DNA of 64,000 bases from Meconema thalassinum (taxonomy: Eukaryota > Arthropoda > Insecta > Orthoptera > Tettigoniidae): contig OX336397.1 of NCBI GenBank assembly GCA_946902985.2, positions 188,298,813 to 188,362,812 of the forward strand, in the 5' to 3' direction. This document shows positions 58,301 to 64,000 of this stretch, in pieces (the first letter of the stretch is position 1; each line of letters starts with the position of its first letter). The translations under genes and the position numbers were made by a program. The notes below the pieces were generated by a model. It was not told where the DNA came from, made no database searches, and saw only the letters and a list, made by a program, of their open reading frames with translations.

Positions 58301-60643
58301 GGTTTTTCCACACAGGATGATGATTTAGATAGACCGTTTCAAGTGGGGTGTGCAATTCATCCTCAGATTTGTTAACAACTTCCATGTGATCCAAGCTTTC
58401 ATACTCATCCATGAAATCAGTGTACTGATGTTTAACAAGAGGTTCTTTCTTGAATTTGCTCTCGATAGCAAAGAGAGCTTTTCGAGCTTTGGGCTGAGAA
58501 TTAATAAGTTTTGGAGGATTATGTAATCTTGGCATTTGAACAACGAACCGGCCATCAGAAGAACGAGTGGTGGTGTTCAAAAAAAGTTGCTCACAGAATT
58601 CATTTTCTGAAGAGGTTACATTAGGAGGATCGACGCCTTCAAGTCTCCAGGAAAGTTCCAAGTCAGTATTGGAGAAGTAACATTGCGATGCGGGTTGGGA
58701 AGAATAATGGGGAAGTTGGCCTGTGACAATCCATCCAAAATTAGTGTCTCTGGCGACCACGTTTGAAGATAACTTGCGAACCTGTTTACGAAGGCAATTC
58801 CAGAAAACCAACACTAAAGAGTATGTCAATAGGATTTTTCATGTTTAACAAAGGATCGGCTAGCCTTAAATGCGAGGGAATGTTTAACCCTGAAATATCC
58901 ACAGAATGACTTGGAGTGTCTTCTCCAATGCTTTTGAGAATTAGACAATTAAGTTTAAGAAAGTTGTTTCTATGACAAATATCTCTTATAGTTAGCTTCG
59001 AGAATTGTAAAGCTTGAGATTTTGAGCTGTTTATGCCCGACACATTGATAGAAGTGGGGTTTACAGGTAGACCTAGTTTTCTAATTAAGGAATTAGACAC
59101 AAAATCATGAGTTGCCGCTGAATCTAGAAGACCGCGTGCACGAATCCAGTTGCCAAAGTTATCCTGAACTTCGATTTGGACGGTAGACAACAATACTTGA
59201 GCACTGCTAATGGACTTGGCATTTTGAATGTACGATGAAGCATTAGAACTGTTAGCACTATCATTTTTCGGAGAAGTAGATGCTGTCGATGACCTTGCCT
59301 GATCATGACGATGTAGCAAAGTATGATGAGCCTTTTCACAATGGTAGCAAAGTCTTGTGGACTTACAATTAGAAGCAGAATGCGTGGGCGCTAGGCAATT
59401 GAAGCAATGTTTGTTCTGAGAAACTAATTCTCTTCTGTCGTCGACTGACATTTATTTAAAGGACTTACAGAGGTATAGGGCATGGGGATCTTTACAAAGT
59501 ATGCACATTAAAGGTTCGTTTAAACTCTTGCGAGGTTCGCTTTGAGTGTTTAAAACCATAGAGCTAGCAACACGACGTTCACTAGACCTAGTTGGGTAAC
59601 CAGTAGTGTTTGATATAAATTTAGATGAACTGGACCCGGGTTTTTTGGGTATTAGACGCTAAGCGATCTCTTTTAGGTTTGATAGACATTAATTCAAATT
59701 TAGAACTAGGAGATGAGGGTTCGCTTTGATTAGCTAAAGCGGTTAAGAGCTGGCATCTGGCATTTATGAAAGTGACTAAATGCTCATAAGAGTAGTCGTC
59801 TTCTTTAGAAAGTTCCATTTCCCAGGCTTTGAGGGTAGCAGCATCAACTTTAGAAACCACTAAATGTATTAGGAAAGTATCCCAGTGTTCAGTGGGTTGA
59901 TCTAATTGGGACAAAGCCTTAACGTGAAGTTGTGTAGTGTCAGCTAGGGTACGCAAACTAGTGACGTAATTGTGCTGTGACGCAGGTAGATTGAATAGAA
60001 CCTTTATATGGCGTTGAATACGTAACCGTAAATTTCCATATCTTTCTTTTAATAAGTTAAAGGCAATGGGGTAATTTTCGGCACGTAGAGGAAGTGCTTC
60101 GACTAACTGCAAAGCTTGACCTCGGAGAATAGATCTCAAGTAATGAAACTTGTAAATGACTTGAATGTCTTCATTGTCATGAACAAGGGAGCAAAATAAT
60201 TCATAGAAAGAATCCCAAGTAGATTCATCTCCAGAGAAATGGGGTAAATCAATTTTAGGTAAAATTGGTGTGGGCTTGTGAGTACCCTCACGGAAAGAAG
60301 TTTGTGGTTCGTGAAGGGAACCAAGGACAGAAGCATCCTTTTTCTGCTCCTCTTCGAGTTGGCGTATTATTTTGAAAGCAGAACCTATGCCTTCATAATA
60401 TTGGTTTTCTACTTCAACTCGATCTTCGGTTTGATTGAGCATGCAAGTCTCTATTTCAGTTTGAATGTTACAATAATTTTCATAAGAACGTTCAAAATCC
60501 CTTACACGATGTTTCAACAAGTCTAATTGCGCTTCTGAGGGATCTAATTCTTTTATGTACTTTCTGAATTGGGTAATTTGCCCTTTATAGGATGCTCGTT
60601 TAGAAGTAAGTTTTTCATCATTATCCTTATCAGTAGGAGCCAA
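55341..60643 (-). pseudogene. BEL/Pao Gag-Pol polyprotein with frame lesions
   Basis: Start MAPTDKDNDEKLTSKRASYK at 60643. Gag is about 340 codons to a frame break near 59640; an in-frame stop precedes the next piece (59451). Knuckles are CFNCLAPTHSASNC and CYHCEKAHHTLLH. The aspartic protease has GLLDSAATHDFVS, where the retroviral Gly is Ala, as BEL proteases vary here. Reverse transcriptase has IRVVFNGSSPDVNGNSLND and VIADIKQMYRQV (motif A); a shift and stop near 57905-57925 lie just ahead of FYVDDYL (motif C). RNase H: SSEKAYGCCAYL. Integrase keeps GVDYMGPF, FSDNASTF and GGRWES, its catalytic Asp, Asp and Glu. The polyprotein is broken at four or more points. Confidence 0.92.
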
Positions 60644-60884
60644 GTTAGAGAAAATAGATGAAAATGTAACTCACGAAACTGTGGTACCTTGGAAATGCTG
60701 TCAAGCTGGCAGCAGCAAATAAGTTGAAAGAACGGGACACACCAAAGGAGACAGGAGGGGCCTCTTTCCCCTTCACAGGCTTTGCACGATGTGGTTATAG
60801 CTGAAAGATTCAAAGCAGATATTAATAATTTGCAAAGTATTGCCAAATGACACTTGACAAAGAATAGAAATAGAAAATGGACTC

Positions 60885-60903
60885 TCCCGGGTTTCCGGGA
60901 CCA
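60885..60903 (-). promoter_or_regulatory. Primer binding site of the BEL element
   Basis: Minus strand TGGTCCCGGAAACCCGGGA starts 5 nt inside the 5' LTR and ends a plausible tRNA complement. I cannot name the tRNA. Confidence 0.6.
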
Positions 60904-60908
60904 AATTT

Positions 60909-63784
60909 TGGGTAGATTATTGGCTAAGGAATAACCCACCCACCAAGGGAAGATGATTAAGAAAAGGAGATGGGTTTCGGACTGGAGAAAAAGGATAGAA
61001 AAATAGGAGGAGAGTCTCACAAAAGTTATAAATTTAACTTTCAATACACTTAGAGGCGGTTGCCACTGAAAATTCGTTCTCGGATACCTAAAGTGGGTAA
61101 GAGCTTGGTCCAAGCTGACGGGAAACACAGCTAGAACTTGGGCGGTTTGCAAGAGAGTGGCTTTAATGTAATCCCTCTCAAGCATGTATCTGCCTACTAT
61201 GGGGAAGCGTGATGGTCTGGCAAGACTAAGAGTAACACATTTATTGTATGCCTGTTCAAAGAAGTTCGTTTTTTGCAAAGTAATTCGAAGAATGACAATA
61301 ATTTGCATCAATTTTCATATTTCCAGTTATATAATTTGTAAGCTTCCTGAGCAGCGACCAAATGCTTCCAAAAAGGATGGTGATAGAGGAATTATGTTTT
61401 TGGAAATAAATTTGGTAAATGAACCAATAGTTGCATTTGGAAATGGCTAAGCTTTTAACCTGCCAGTAGCCGACTAAAAGTTTAGGCAAAAAAAAACCAC
61501 TTAACTTTTTGAAAACTGACCGTAAGATTTTGGAGAGGATCTCCACAAGCAGGTAGCTGGCGTAGCGAGCTGTACTTGCCTTACTGGCCAGTTAGAATTA
61601 GCTTTTAAAGCTAAGAGAGCTTTTAACAAGATTACCACTAAGAGGCTTTGCTCAAATGCAACAAGTGGTAAAAGCCCTATCAATAGGTTTAATGACATTG
61701 AGTAAGGAGAGTCAAGGAAGACCGGATCTTGCCTAACCGTTGTGTTTTCGAAATTATGAATCCAAAAACAAATATTTAATTTATTTAACAAGGCAAAAGC
61801 AGTTGATAACTTTAACAAACATATATTCAATCTGGTTAAAAATTTTTGGGGTCACAGACCTCAGATAGCATTAAACATTTGCGCCAGGCAATTAACAATT
61901 TATGAGGTTTTAAACCTTATATATGCACTAAAATCTTTGTAAGATTTAAAAAGGATAAATGAAGTAATTAAAGTTTAAACATTAAATTGAGTACAAGGAG
62001 TGTACTTTAAGAAATTCTTGAGAGAATGTTCTAGAGAGAGTGACAACTTCGAAAATAACAATAAGAAAAACATGAAGAATAAGATAGAAGTTCCTACAAC
62101 TTCTTATATTTAAGCTGAATTACTTTAATGACAATTATACAAAGGAGGGCAGGTCACTTACTGTGAAACCTGAAGATAAAATCAACAAGGAAGGTTTTAG
62201 ACTTCCTGTATTTGGATAGGAATCACGAGCCAAAATGGGCAGTTTCCATTTCGTGAGACCTAGAAATAACTCACTCAAAAATTGAAAGTATTGTTTTCCC
62301 TGATTATAGGGAAGAAACAATGTAAGTTTAAACCGTGTATAAAACACGTGATTATACAGAGATAAGTTAATGATAAACAAGCAAAATTGGAAGGGCACTT
62401 CGTTATAGTGACACCTTATAGAAAAGTTACAATTTTATTAATATGGTTTGTTAGTAGAAGGTTGAGGAAAGATCATTGGGATTTAGGATCAATGTTCATG
62501 GCCTTATTTAAATGCAACCGGGCGATCGCGACGCGGTAGAAAAGTTGAACAAGCACTGGTTTTCACTATAGTCTGTTGCAAGATGAAAAGATCACTGTAG
62601 AAACAAGAAAGTTTATGGGAAAGAGAATTACTGCAATGATGACCATAACTGTTTTCACTAGACAGGCAAGAGTCTGTTTCTTGAGAAAGTTGTAAATTAC
62701 AATTAAACGCGCCAAGAACATCCAACGGTGGAAGAAAATTCGCTATGGAGCTTTTATTCAGAAGTGAGATTCTTCAATTTTAAATAGTATTTTCACAAAT
62801 GAGTGAAAATTGCATGACGGCAGGACGTGTAGATAAATACAAGATCTGGAAGGTTCCAGAACGGTCTAAGTAGAAGAATGGGGCCAAAAAATAATCCAAC
62901 GGTGGAGCGAGCTTAGTATTTTACAGACAGCGGGTATTAGATACTGTAATATCCCACGTAGTGAGAAGATCTCTCAGTTGAATAGCTTAAGAAAGGATAC
63001 TTTCTATGAATGTTGTCTTAGATAGACAAGGCCTAACATGGCAAATCCCACGAAGAATGATTACCGCCCCACAAGTAATCTCACGCTGTCTATAAAATAT
63101 TCAATAAAAGCATGTAGATAAAATTGATGAAGATGAGGTTAAAACCTTAAGTTTGTACTTATCTTGGTTGCATGTTGAAGGCAGAGTTCCCCTTGACAAT
63201 GTTTAATATGCCAACATGGCGTAGAAAGTAGAGTTTGCCTCTTGGTTTGAGGAGACTGGCTCGAGTTGAGCCTTAACTGAGTCGACGGCCGGCGCACAAG
63301 TGAGACCCACTCAGCAGAACGCGAAGGGACCAGGAAAGGTAAAAGAGTGGGGGTAGGAGACAAAAGGAGAACATATAAACATAGCCAACATTACAACAAA
63401 AAATTGATCTTCTCTTGCTGAGCCGGTCTTCAAAGAGTTGATAACAGAAGATACTAGCGCAGCATGGTGAGTAAAAAAAGTAGACGTAGTTCTCTTGCTC
63501 ACGGAGAAAATAGCTGGCGATGGTAGCAAATCTGGTGGCCAGATTGAGAAGGAAGTCCTCTTGCACCGGGAAGAATTGAGGAGCTTCAGAGATTCGCTGC
63601 TAGATGACGCTTGGTGGGTCATGGAAGATATATATCTAGAACAGACTCATAAAAGATATAAGCGAAGTGATCATCACAGAGAAAATAGAAGATCACTGTT
63701 GGTGTTTGACAAAGAGGAAGGAAAGACCATGCAAAAACATTAAACTTTATATTCTCTCGTACCGTGTATTCCAAGAATACACCA
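60909..63784 (-). repeat. 5' LTR of the BEL element
   Basis: On the minus strand it begins TGGTGTATTCTTGG and ends AATCTACCCA. Direct repeat of 52426-55300. Confidence 0.95.
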
Positions 63785-63789
63785 GACAT

Positions 63790-64000
63790 ACAGACAGAGA
63801 GACACACATTTGCCAGGATTGATCTAATAAGTCTACTTTTTCCTAATTTTTGCAAAATGTGAAAAGTGGGATAAAAATATAAAAAATAAATTTATAATTA
63901 TGTGGGAAGGGATTTTGGCAAGTGAATAAACTGAACACGTCTTGAAGTAATTTTAAGTACAGAATCTGCATTTAAACATAAGATTACAGAAGATGAGATT
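63790..64000. other. Continuation of the simple-repeat tail, no gene
   Basis: AGAC/ACAC tract to about 63812, then AT-rich sequence to the window end. No frame or element end recognised. Confidence 0.45.

Larger units (their letters stand above)
52426..63784 (-). mobile_element. Full-length BEL/Pao LTR retrotransposon
   Basis: LTRs at 52426-55300 and 60909-63784 (2,875 and 2,876 bp) begin TGGGTAGATTATTGG and end AATACACCA on plus. The 5-bp duplication GACAT flanks both sides (52421-52425, 63785-63789). The minus-strand polyprotein order Gag, protease, reverse transcriptase, RNase H, integrase is that of BEL/Pao. Few LTR differences are seen by eye, so it is a recent insertion, though already carrying coding lesions. 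Confidence 0.95.

Overview
The window is eukaryotic nuclear DNA, almost certainly from an insect with a large, repeat-rich genome. It has AG/GT-bounded exons, many tRNA-derived SINEs, APE-type LINEs, hAT transposons, Gypsy and BEL/Pao retrotransposons, a Maverick/Polinton and TTAGG-like telomeric motifs. A polyneopteran (orthopteran, phasmid or cockroach-type) host is my inference from the SINE bodies and from acidic IKxE exons of the kind found ahead of zinc fingers; it is not proven. No prokaryotic gene organisation is present.

Layout. Positions 1-4.3 kb carry the 5' coding exons of one probable host gene on the minus strand (4264-4196, 3992-3894, 1071-991, all phase 0), with a 70-bp minisatellite, a fold-back repeat and a LINE remnant in its introns. 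Positions 4.8-6.5 kb hold a hAT element with an exact end structure, broken by a SINE. Positions 7.7-11.3 kb hold a LINE on the minus strand, also broken by a SINE. Positions 11.7-13.1 kb are a cluster of SINE copies.

Positions 13,240-43,981 are one nested unit. An ancient Maverick/Polinton (terminal inverted repeats of about 2.4 kb, flanking 6-bp duplication AGCACT, protein-primed type B DNA polymerase remnants) was invaded by three elements: a Gypsy-like gag-protease element with LTRs of about 3.3 kb (15,670-26,117, duplication GTAT), a hAT element (27,961-30,376) and a full-length Gypsy element on the minus strand (34,082-43,777, duplication ATTAT). About 2.8 kb of the Maverick interior (26,610-27,952 and 30,385-31,843) matches nothing I recognise. 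The capsid, ATPase, protease and integrase genes expected of a Maverick were not found.

Positions 44-46 kb are unassigned sequence with a fold-back MITE. Positions 46-51 kb contain at least four LINE remnants. Positions 51.3-52.4 kb are a repeat of about 280 bp ending in an ACAC/AGAC tract. A full-length BEL/Pao element on the minus strand (52,426-63,784, duplication GACAT) sits in that tract.

The transposon polyproteins carry nonsense or frameshift lesions or lost catalytic residues. The Gag of the 15.7-kb element is the only long intact one (682 codons). LTR pairs look very similar by eye, so the LTR insertions are recent compared with the Maverick and LINE remnants.
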